The notes under the pieces were generated by a model. The model had not been told where the DNA came from. It was given only the letters and a program-made list of their open reading frames with translations, and did not search any database. Both the position numbers and the translations under genes were made by a program. 64,000 nucleotides of DNA from Mycobacterium sp. 050128 (GTDB lineage: Bacteria; Actinomycetota; Actinomycetes; Mycobacteriales; Mycobacteriaceae): contig NZ_JAZGLW010000001.1 in NCBI RefSeq assembly GCF_036409155.1, positions 3,472,001-3,536,000 on the forward strand. Direction: 5' to 3'. Shown piece after piece: positions 1 to 7,871 of this stretch; the first letter of the stretch is position 1; each line of letters opens with the position of its first letter.

Positions 1-1959
1 ATGGAAGGCGGAGACGTGGATTTGAACGGCAGTGGAGCCGGGTCAGATTCTCATGGCGGGTCCGCGGACCGTCAACGCCTGGAACAGGTCGTCATCCGAT
101 TCGCCGGTGACTCCGGCGACGGTATGCAGCTGACCGGTGACCGGTTCACCTCCGAGGCCGCGCTCTTCGGCAACGACCTCGCGACCCAGCCGAACTATCC
201 CGCCGAGATCCGAGCCCCCGCAGGCACATTGCCCGGTGTCTCGTCATTCCAGATTCAAATCGCCGACTATGACATCCTGACCGCCGGCGACCGGCCCGAC
301 GTGCTCGTCGCGATGAACCCGGCCGCGTTGAAGGCCAACATCGGCGACCTGCCGCGCGGCGGAATGGTGATCGCGAACTCCGACGAATTCACCAAGCGCA
401 ACCTGACCAAGGTCGGTTACGTAGCAAATCCACTGGAGACCGACGAGCTGTCCGACTACGTGGTGCACTCCGTCGCGATGACCACGTTGACGCTCGGCGC
501 CGTCGAGACGATCGGCGCGACCAAGAAAGACGGGCAGCGCGCCAAGAACATGTTCGCCCTCGGCCTGCTGTCATGGATGTACGGGCGACCGATCCAGACC
601 AGCGAGAACTTCATCAGGGAGAAGTTCGTCCGTAAGCCCGACGTCGCCGAGGCCAACGTGCTTGCGCTCAAGGCGGGCTGGAACTACGGTGAAACCACCG
701 AGGCCTTCGGCACCACGTATGAGGTGTCCCGGGCGACCTTGCCCACCGGTGAATACCGCCAGATCTCCGGCAACACCGCGCTGGCCTACGGCATCGTCGC
801 GGCCGGCCAGCTGTCCGGCATTCAGGTCATGCTCGGCAGCTACCCGATCACTCCGGCGTCGGACATCCTGCACGAGCTGTCTAAGCACAAAAACTTCAAC
901 GTCATCACCTTCCAGGCCGAGGACGAGATCGGCGGTATCTGCGCCGCGATCGGTGCTTCCTACGGCGGCGCGTTGGGAGTGACCAGCACCTCCGGGCCGG
1001 GCATCTCGCTCAAGTCCGAGGCGCTCGGCCTGGCCGTGATGACCGAACTGCCGCTGCTGGTCATCGACGTGCAGCGAGGTGGACCGTCGACCGGTCTGCC
1101 CACCAAGACCGAGCAGGCCGACCTGCTGCAGGCGCTATACGGCCGCAACGGGGAGTCGCCGGTGGCGGTGCTGGCGCCGCGGTCGCCGTCCGACTGCTTT
1201 GAGACCGCGCTGGAGGCGGTGCGCATCGCGGTGTCCTACCACACGCCGGTGATCCTGCTGTCCGACGGCGCCATCGCCAACGGCTCGGAGCCGTGGAAGA
1301 TCCCGGACGTCTCGACGCTGAAGCCGATCACGCATACCTTCGCCAAGCCCGACGAGCCCTTCCAGCCTTACGCGCGGGACCCGGAGACGCTGGCCCGCCA
1401 GTTCGCCGTTCCGGGCACGCCGGGTCTGGAACACCGGATCGGCGGCCTGGAGGCCGCAAACGGTTCGGGCGCAATCTCTTACGAGCCGGTCAACCACGAC
1501 CTGATGGTTCGGCTGCGCCAGGCCAAGATCGACGGCATCTCGGTGCCCGACCTGGAGGTCGACGACCCGACCGGTGACGCCGAGCTGTTGCTGATCGGCT
1601 GGGGCAGCTCGTACGGTCCGATCGGTGAAGCCTGCCGGCGCGCGCGGCGCAAGGGCATCAAGGTCGCCCACGCCCACCTGCGTTATCTCAATCCGTTCCC
1701 CGCCAACCTCGGCGACGTGCTGCGTCGGTACCCGAGGGTGGTGGCACCGGAGATGAACCTGGGTCAGCTGGCGATGCTGCTGCGCGCCAAGTACCTGGTC
1801 GACGTGCAGTCGGTCACCAAGGTGCACGGCGTTGCCTTCCTCGCCGACGAGGTCGTACGGGTCATCCGCGGAGCACTGGCAGGATCACTGGCCGAGATCG
1901 AGCAAGACAAAGCGATGGTCGCCAGAATGGCGGCAGCAACGGTGGGAGCTAACGCATGA
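1..1959 (+). CDS. korA: 2-oxoglutarate:ferredoxin oxidoreductase, alpha (alpha/gamma-fused) subunit KorA
   Basis: Large subunit of the CoA-dependent, ferredoxin-linked 2-oxoglutarate oxidoreductase, which makes succinyl-CoA in the TCA cycle independently of the lipoyl dehydrogenase complex. The 652 residues carry the fused gamma domain first (FAGDSGDGMQ near residue 34), then the pyruvate:ferredoxin-oxidoreductase-type alpha domain (GSYPITPASD near 279, TSTSGPGISLKSEA near 329). Length and sequence match M. tuberculosis Rv2455c closely. An in-frame GTG at nt 16 (MDLNGSGAG), preceded by GGAAGGCGGAG, aligns better with the M. tuberculosis start than the ATG at nt 1, so the true start may be 16. 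It is followed 72 bp later by korB in the same direction. The function is firm; only the exact start is uncertain. Confidence 0.95.
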   Translation: MEGGDVDLNGSGAGSDSHGGSADRQRLEQVVIRFAGDSGDGMQLTGDRFTSEAALFGNDLATQPNYPAEIRAPAGTLPGVSSFQIQIADYDILTAGDRPDVLVAMNPAALKANIGDLPRGGMVIANSDEFTKRNLTKVGYVANPLETDELSDYVVHSVAMTTLTLGAVETIGATKKDGQRAKNMFALGLLSWMYGRPIQTSENFIREKFVRKPDVAEANVLALKAGWNYGETTEAFGTTYEVSRATLPTGEYRQISGNTALAYGIVAAGQLSGIQVMLGSYPITPASDILHELSKHKNFNVITFQAEDEIGGICAAIGASYGGALGVTSTSGPGISLKSEALGLAVMTELPLLVIDVQRGGPSTGLPTKTEQADLLQALYGRNGESPVAVLAPRSPSDCFETALEAVRIAVSYHTPVILLSDGAIANGSEPWKIPDVSTLKPITHTFAKPDEPFQPYARDPETLARQFAVPGTPGLEHRIGGLEAANGSGAISYEPVNHDLMVRLRQAKIDGISVPDLEVDDPTGDAELLLIGWGSSYGPIGEACRRARRKGIKVAHAHLRYLNPFPANLGDVLRRYPRVVAPEMNLGQLAMLLRAKYLVDVQSVTKVHGVAFLADEVVRVIRGALAGSLAEIEQDKAMVARMAAATVGANA

Positions 1960-2031
1960 CGCGCGACGCGACGATGCAGTGGGGGCACCGCCCGCTTGCG
2001 GGGGACGAAGCGATGAGGAGGAGCGGCGCTC

Positions 2032-3135
2032 GTGACTAACGCGATCAGCGGCGACCTGGCGGGCACGGACCTGGGCTTGACTCCGAGGTTGAAGAAGAAC
2101 GACGGTGTGCCCACTTTGTCTGCTGAAGACCAGCCGCAGAAGGGCAAGGACTTCACCAGTGACCAAGAGGTCCGCTGGTGCCCGGGCTGCGGTGACTACG
2201 TCATCCTCAACACGATCCGCAACTTCCTGCCGGACCTCGGCCTGCGCCGCGAAAACATCGTGTTCATCAGCGGAATCGGCTGCTCCAGCCGCTTTCCCTA
2301 CTACCTTGAGACCTACGGGTTCCACTCGATCCACGGCCGCGCGCCGGCGATCGCGACCGGCCTGGCGCTTTCTCGCGAGGACCTGTCGGTCTGGGTGGTC
2401 ACCGGCGACGGCGACGCGCTGTCGATCGGCGGCAACCACCTGATCCACGCGCTGCGCCGCAATGTCAACATCACGATCCTGCTGTTCAACAACCGGATCT
2501 ACGGGCTGACCAAGGGCCAGTACTCGCCGACGTCCGAGGTCGGCAAGATCACCAAGTCGACGCCGATGGGTTCCCTGGATCATCCGTTCAACCCGGTGTC
2601 GCTGGCGCTGGGCGCCGAGGCGACGTTCGTCGGTCGCGCGCTGGACTCCGACCGCGCCGGGCTGACCGAGGTGTTGCGCGGTGCCGCCGAGCACCGCGGT
2701 GCCTCAGTGGTCGAGATCCTGCAGGACTGCCCGATCTTCAACGACGGTTCGTTCGACGCGCTGCGCAAAGAGGGTGCCGAGGACCGGGTGATCAACGTGC
2801 GTCACGGTGAGCCAATTGTGTTCGGCGCCAACGGCGAATACTGCGTGGTGAAGTCGGGCTTCAGCCTCGAAGCCGCCAAGACCGCCGACGTGGCCGTCGA
2901 GGAGATCGTCAAGCACGACGCCCACACCGACGACCCGGCCTACGCGTTCGCGCTATCGCGGCTGTCGGATCAGAACCTCGATCACACCGTGCTGGGCATC
3001 TTCCGGGATGTCTCCCGGCCCACCTACGACGACGCGGCCCGTGCTCAGGTCGCCGCGGCCCGAGCCGCAACTCCGTACGACGCGGCCGCGCTGCAGTCTC
3101 TGCTGCGCGGGCGTGACACCTGGACCGTCGACTAA
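2032..3135 (+). CDS. korB: 2-oxoglutarate:ferredoxin oxidoreductase, beta subunit KorB
   Basis: Thiamine-pyrophosphate-binding partner of KorA. The protein (367 aa) shows WCPGCGDY near residue 45 (cysteines of the type that hold the Fe-S cluster) and the TPP/Mg signature GDGDALSIGGNH near residue 124. It starts at GTG, preceded by a strong GAGGAGGAG Shine-Dalgarno tract 7-8 nt upstream, which decides the start. It corresponds to Rv2454c. The korA-korB-mobA order is that of M. tuberculosis, and the short spacers suggest one transcript. In M. tuberculosis this enzyme supports growth on fatty acids; that role is inferred here from family knowledge. Confidence 0.95.
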   Translation: MTNAISGDLAGTDLGLTPRLKKNDGVPTLSAEDQPQKGKDFTSDQEVRWCPGCGDYVILNTIRNFLPDLGLRRENIVFISGIGCSSRFPYYLETYGFHSIHGRAPAIATGLALSREDLSVWVVTGDGDALSIGGNHLIHALRRNVNITILLFNNRIYGLTKGQYSPTSEVGKITKSTPMGSLDHPFNPVSLALGAEATFVGRALDSDRAGLTEVLRGAAEHRGASVVEILQDCPIFNDGSFDALRKEGAEDRVINVRHGEPIVFGANGEYCVVKSGFSLEAAKTADVAVEEIVKHDAHTDDPAYAFALSRLSDQNLDHTVLGIFRDVSRPTYDDAARAQVAAARAATPYDAAALQSLLRGRDTWTVD

Positions 3136-3147
3136 GGGGCTGCGCTC

Positions 3148-3744
3148 GTGTCCGATGCAATGTCATTGGCCGCAGTGGTACTCGCCGGAGGCGAATCGCG
3201 GCGCATGGGCCGCGACAAGGCCACCCTGCCGGGTCCCGGCGGAGCCGCCACGATGGCCGAGTATGTCGTCGGTGTCGTGGCGCAGCGTTGCGAGCCGGCA
3301 TTCGTCGTCGCCGCCCCGGGCCAACCGTTGCCCAGGCTAGCGGCGGCGCACGTCATCCGTGACGAGATTCAGGGACTGGGGCCGCTGGCTGCGACCGGGC
3401 GAGGACTGCGCGCCGCCGCGGAGGCCGGTGCCCAATTCGCTTTCGTCTGCGCGGTCGACATGCCGCTGCTGACACCGGAATTGATCGACGACCTGATGGC
3501 GTTGGCCAGCAAGACCGACGCCGAAGTGATCGTGCCGTGGGACGGCCGCAGTCACTTCCTGGCCGCTGTGTACCGCACCGCTCTGGCCGACCGCATCGAT
3601 GCGCTGGTGGCCGCCGGTGAGCGCAGGATGAGCGCCCTGATCGACGCGTCGGACGCCCAGCAGATCGTGCTGCCGGATTCGCGTGCGTTGACGAACGTCA
3701 ACACCGACGCCGAGTTCCGCGCCCTGGTGCTCCCTGGCGCCTGA
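3148..3744 (+). CDS. mobA: Molybdenum cofactor guanylyltransferase MobA
   Basis: Transfers GMP from GTP to molybdopterin to give the guanine-dinucleotide cofactor used by DMSO-reductase-family enzymes. The N-terminus has the nucleotidyltransferase signature [16 protein letters not shown] (about residues 11-26), and [12 protein letters not shown] near residue 99 carries the metal-binding Asp. At 198 aa it is close to Rv2453c. The GTG start lies 12 bp after korB, so it is probably in the same operon. No terminator is obvious immediately after its stop; an AT-rich hairpin follows at 3789-3812. Confidence 0.9.
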   Translation: MSDAMSLAAVVLAGGESRRMGRDKATLPGPGGAATMAEYVVGVVAQRCEPAFVVAAPGQPLPRLAAAHVIRDEIQGLGPLAATGRGLRAAAEAGAQFAFVCAVDMPLLTPELIDDLMALASKTDAEVIVPWDGRSHFLAAVYRTALADRIDALVAAGERRMSALIDASDAQQIVLPDSRALTNVNTDAEFRALVLPGA

Positions 3745-4449
3745 TAGGGCCCGGCGTGTTTCGCCATTCGTGAGATTAATTGTTCGGTTTTATCTCAATT
3801 TATCGAGATAAACGCATCGCTTAAATGCTCGGTCAGTTAATCGTTTGTTCATCCTCGTTGTGATTCGAATGCCGGCAAATATCGTCCGGTTTGTGGAGTT
3901 ATTGCCGTGTTGACCGGGATCGGGGCGCGCCAGGTGGAGCGGATCACATTGCGGCACAGCAGTTTTCGAGGACTGCTTGGCGCGTCGAGGAGGCCGGTCG
4001 CCGCCGGCGCGGTGATGCGGGCCGGGGAAGTAGCCATGTGAAATTCTCCAGCAAATTGCTTTTGTGCAAATGCGGGGCGGTGCGCACCGTACGGTCTGGT
4101 CCCTGGCGCCAGGGCGCGTCACATCGGCTGGGGCTGCGGCTCCTCCATGCGTATGTCTCGTTAAAGCCTTGATGCACTTCGTAACTCGGCTGAAACGATT
4201 GTCGAGACGCGTTTACGCGATCCTTACGTCCGTCGCTCCGGCGCCCTGCTCCTGCGTCGACGAACGGCGTTGTGGAAGAGCATGTTTGGGCTGCTAGAGA
4301 CACATATTTGGGGGTACTTCGACTCGAGCTGAACCGATCAAGATCATTGTTGTGGCGCCACGCCATCGCCCTCGATCGGATGGTCTGGCGAGCGAACCGG
4401 CTAGCGGCTCAGCCGTCTGGCAAATGCGTGGCCCAGCTCACAAAATGTG

Positions 4450-4465
4450 CGTGATTCGAGTCACG
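4450..4465. promoter_or_regulatory. Candidate CRP/FNR-family binding site upstream of rpfE
   Basis: CGTGA-TTCGAG-TCACG is a perfect inverted repeat with 6-bp spacing. It contains the core GTGA-N6-TCAC of the cAMP receptor protein consensus. M. tuberculosis CRP (Rv3676) is known to activate rpfA; control of rpfE by it is my inference. The site is about 390 bp upstream of the rpfE start, which requires a long leader or a distal promoter. Confidence 0.5.
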
Positions 4466-4743
4466 ATTACGCCATGATCTTGACCTGGGCGTTTGCAAAG
4501 AAAAGGCGCGGCTGACCTGCAACAATAATTCTCGGATCACTTCGTAATCTGCTCGTTATTGTTCCGAGATATCGGCGTGTCGGATATGACGAATGCTGCG
4601 CGGTCCCATACGGTGCCTTTTAGCCCGAAAGGGGTTAAACAAAATTTAATCCACATACCCGTGTGTGAGCGGGGCTGCGGACGGCCATCGCCGCCCGGCA
4701 GCCGGCAGCTTTGCGCCTGCTGGGCAGATCATGCCCTCGCTGT

Positions 4744-5387
<644 letters not shown>

Positions 5388-5397
5388 CCTCAAGATG

Positions 5398-5435
5398 ACA
5401 GAAAATGCCGGGCCGTTGTGCCCGGCATTTTCTGT
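5398..5435. terminator. Strong hairpin terminator after rpfE
   Basis: A perfect 16-bp stem, ACAGAAAATGCCGGGC with its complement, encloses a 6-nt loop CGTTGT. It starts 10 nt after the rpfE stop codon. The right arm ends in TTTTCTGT, so transcripts from the left meet a T-rich tail; the symmetrical arms would also work on the other strand. Confidence 0.8.
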
Positions 5436-5498
5436 TGAGCAAGCGGCGGGTACGCACGGCCACGGAGCAGCCGATGTCGATCCGGTACCGTCGCGACG

Positions 5499-6755
5499 AT
5501 GACCGCATCGGGGCGTGAATTCGACATCGTGTTGTACGGGGCGACCGGCTTCGTCGGGAAGCTCACTGCCGAATACCTGGCACGCGCCGGAGCCGGTGCG
5601 CGCATCGCCCTGGCCGGCAGGTCGGCGGATCGCTTGCGCGCCGTCCGCGACAGCCTCGGGGAGGCCGCGCAGTCCTGGCCGGTGCTGAACGCCGACGCGG
5701 CGTCGCCCGCGACCCTGGACGAGATGGCCGCCCGCACCCAGGTCGTCGTCACCACGGTCGGGCCCTACGCCCGATACGGAATGCCGTTGGTGGCCGCTTG
5801 CGCCGCGGCGGGTACCGACTACGCGGATCTGACCGGCGAGCCGATGTTCATCCGCGAGGCCATCGACCTGTATCACAAGCAAGCCGCCGACAACGGTGCC
5901 CGCATCGTGCATTGCTGCGGATTCGATTCCGTCCCTTCGGATCTGACGGTGTACGCGCTGTACCGGACGGCACAAGACGACGGCACCGGCGAGCTTGGCG
6001 ACACCAACTTCGTGATGCGCGCATTGATGGGTGGGTTCTCCGGCGGGACGGTCGCGTCGCTCATGGGCGTGCTGCGAGCCGCGTCCAGCGACTCGGGTGT
6101 CCGCAGCCTGCTCGTCGACCCGTACACGCTGAGCACTGATCGGGGCGCCGAACCCGAACTCGGTCGGCAGCCCGATCTGCCCTGGCGGCGCGGTCGCTAC
6201 ATCGCGCCGGAGCTGACCGGAGTCTGGACAGCCGGATTTCTGATGTCGGCGATCAACACCCGAATCGTGCGTCGTAGCAACGCATTACTGGATTGGGCAT
6301 ACGGCCGGCGCTTCCGCTACACCGAACACATGAGCCTGGGCTCGTCGCCGCTGGCGCCGGTGGCGTCGGCCATCATGGCCGGGATCGGCAACGCCTCGTT
6401 TGGACTGGGCAGTCGCTACTTCCGGCTGCTGCCGGGCGCGCTGGTGGACCGCATCACACCCAAACCCGGCACCGGTCCGAGTGCAAAAGCGCGCGACCGC
6501 GGCTTCTACCGGCTCGAGACGTACACCACCACAATTAGTGGTGCGCGCTATGTGGCGCGAATGGAGCAGCGGGGAGACCCCGGCTACAAGGCGACGGCGG
6601 TGTTGCTGGGGGAGTGCGGCCTGGCCCTCGCGCTGGACCGGGACAAGCTCACGGACCTGCGCGGTGTGCTCACTCCGGCGGCCGCGATGGGTGACGTTTT
6701 GCTGACCCGGCTGCCCGCTGCCGGCGTGTCGCTGCGGACCGAGCGGCTGGATTAA
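5499..6755 (+). CDS. Saccharopine-dehydrogenase-fold trans-acting enoyl-reductase-like protein (Rv2449c-like)
   Basis: NAD(P)-binding Rossmann protein of 418 aa, with VLYGATGFVGKLTAEYLA at residues 11-28 as the nucleotide-binding loop. It belongs to the family that includes the trans-acting enoyl reductase of phthiocerol biosynthesis (Rv2953) and matches Rv2449c in length and position. The substrate is unknown. A hydrophobic segment near residues 240-255 (WTAGFLMSAIN) suggests membrane association. The ATG start follows the rpfE terminator by about 60 bp, so it has its own promoter. A link to lipid metabolism is family-based inference. Confidence 0.85.
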   Translation: MTASGREFDIVLYGATGFVGKLTAEYLARAGAGARIALAGRSADRLRAVRDSLGEAAQSWPVLNADAASPATLDEMAARTQVVVTTVGPYARYGMPLVAACAAAGTDYADLTGEPMFIREAIDLYHKQAADNGARIVHCCGFDSVPSDLTVYALYRTAQDDGTGELGDTNFVMRALMGGFSGGTVASLMGVLRAASSDSGVRSLLVDPYTLSTDRGAEPELGRQPDLPWRRGRYIAPELTGVWTAGFLMSAINTRIVRRSNALLDWAYGRRFRYTEHMSLGSSPLAPVASAIMAGIGNASFGLGSRYFRLLPGALVDRITPKPGTGPSAKARDRGFYRLETYTTTISGARYVARMEQRGDPGYKATAVLLGECGLALALDRDKLTDLRGVLTPAAAMGDVLLTRLPAAGVSLRTERLD

Positions 6756-6848
6756 ACCTGCTGTCACAACGGCTTTCGATCGGCACTGTATCGGACTAAT
6801 GTCGTAGACGACTTGCCTGAACATCCGTGCATCGAGGTGGAGATCCCG

Positions 6849-6989
6849 ATGGCCGGTCTCGATGATCTACGCGCAGATTCCCACAGCCGACCTAGCAAGC
6901 AGGCTCGGCGCCGACGAAGGCGAAGTCGACGCGGCAAGGGCGGCGGACTCGGCGACATCCTCGGTGGCCTGCTCGGCGGCACGAAGTAG
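6849..6989 (+). CDS. Small Arg/Gly-rich protein, 46 aa, unrecognised
   Basis: A short frame in the 402-bp gap 6756-7157, preceded by a good Shine-Dalgarno (GAGGTGGAG, 6-7 nt before the ATG). The product has an acidic/polar start (MAGLDDLRADSHS), an Arg cluster (RRRRRRSRRGKGGG) and a Gly-Leu tail, GLGDILGGLLGG, like the ends of some DUF937/YidB-type proteins. In-frame GTG (6837) and TTG (6813) starts exist but fit the SD less well. The rest of the gap (6756-6848, 6990-7157) shows nothing I can assign. The basic cluster could contact nucleic acid or membrane phosphates; that is speculation. It could also be a chance frame. Confidence 0.42.
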   Translation: MAGLDDLRADSHSRPSKQARRRRRRSRRGKGGGLGDILGGLLGGTK

Positions 6990-7157
6990 CTAAGCGCCAC
7001 ATCACGTTTGGAGGCTTGTCCTCGATTTCTGATGGTTTCGATTGCGTCGAGGGAGGTATGCCAGCTCCGACCGATTTTCAGTGCGCGCCCACTCACCGGG
7101 CACCGGCAGACGCGTCCGGCGCCATTACGCCGGACTAGATGACGAGAGGGAAAAGCC

Positions 7158-7787
7158 ATGTCAGACACGCTTACTGAAGGACAACAGTTGCAGCGGGGGC
7201 AATCGCTCGCCTCCAACAATGGGGCCTACACCCTGACGCTGCAAGACGACGGCAACCTCGTGCTGGCCGCGCGCGGCGAAGCGCTGTGGGCGACGGCGAC
7301 CAACGGCCAAGACGTGCAGCGCGCCGAGGTGCAGCGGGACGGCAATTTCGTGCTCTACACGTCGGACAAGCCGGTTTGGCACACCGACACCAAGGGCAAG
7401 AAGGACGTCCGGCTCGTGCTTCAGGACGACTGCAACCTGGTGCTCTACGCCGCGGACGGACCGGCATGGTCCAGTCACACCGAGACCGACGGTCCGCCAC
7501 CTCCGGCGCCGGCCGCCGAGCCCGCGGATGTGATGCCCGACACCGCACCCGTCGCCGAGGCCGCCCCGGAGCCGATGTCCGGGCCCGTCGGCGGCACCCC
7601 GGACCCCGCGCCGGACGCCGCTCCCGAGCCCACGCCGCGCACGTACACCGTCGTCTCCGGCGACACGATGTGGGCCATCGCGAAGCGGTTTTACGGTGAC
7701 GGCAGCAAATATCAGGTGATCGCGGACGCGAGCGGCGTCACCGACCCAGACCTGATCCACCCCGGCCAGGTGCTCACGATTCCCTGA
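7158..7787 (+). CDS. B-lectin (bulb-type, mannose-binding) plus LysM protein
   Basis: Two-domain carbohydrate-binding protein of 209 aa. Residues 1-112 form a beta-prism II lectin with three QxDxNxVxY-type sites: QDDGNLVLA (first, its Tyr replaced by Ala), QRDGNFVLY and QDDCNLVLY (Cys in place of Gly). A Pro/Ala/Glu-rich linker (about 115-158) leads to a C-terminal LysM (YTVVSGDTMWAIAKRFYG, about 161-209) that should bind peptidoglycan or chitin-like glycans. There is no signal peptide. The closest architecture I know is the M. smegmatis lectin MSMEG_3662. M. tuberculosis has no gene here, so it is an accessory insertion between the Rv2449c-like gene and valS. The start is ATG with GAGGGAAAAGCC just upstream. 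Confidence 0.88.
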   Translation: MSDTLTEGQQLQRGQSLASNNGAYTLTLQDDGNLVLAARGEALWATATNGQDVQRAEVQRDGNFVLYTSDKPVWHTDTKGKKDVRLVLQDDCNLVLYAADGPAWSSHTETDGPPPPAPAAEPADVMPDTAPVAEAAPEPMSGPVGGTPDPAPDAAPEPTPRTYTVVSGDTMWAIAKRFYGDGSKYQVIADASGVTDPDLIHPGQVLTIP

Positions 7788-7859
7788 TCGGGCGGCGGCG
7801 CCGAGAGTGACCGAGCACACGCGTGTTCGGGCGCTTACACGCGCGCCCGTCGCGGTTCC

Positions 7860-7865
7860 TAGAAT
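7860..7865 (+). promoter_or_regulatory. -10 element TAGAAT giving a probable leaderless valS mRNA
   Basis: TAGAAT fits the mycobacterial TANNNT -10. Only 6 nt separate it from the valS GTG, so transcription would begin at the start codon. A weak -35-like TTACAC lies at 7835-7840. No ribosome-binding site precedes the GTG, which agrees with a leaderless transcript. Confidence 0.55.
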
Positions 7866-7871
7866 TGACCG

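Noticed and set aside
3944..4454. Short frames between mobA and rpfE (for example 4272-4454)
   Set aside because: No ribosome-binding site, poor third-position GC bias and no recognisable similarity to Rv2451 or Rv2452c.
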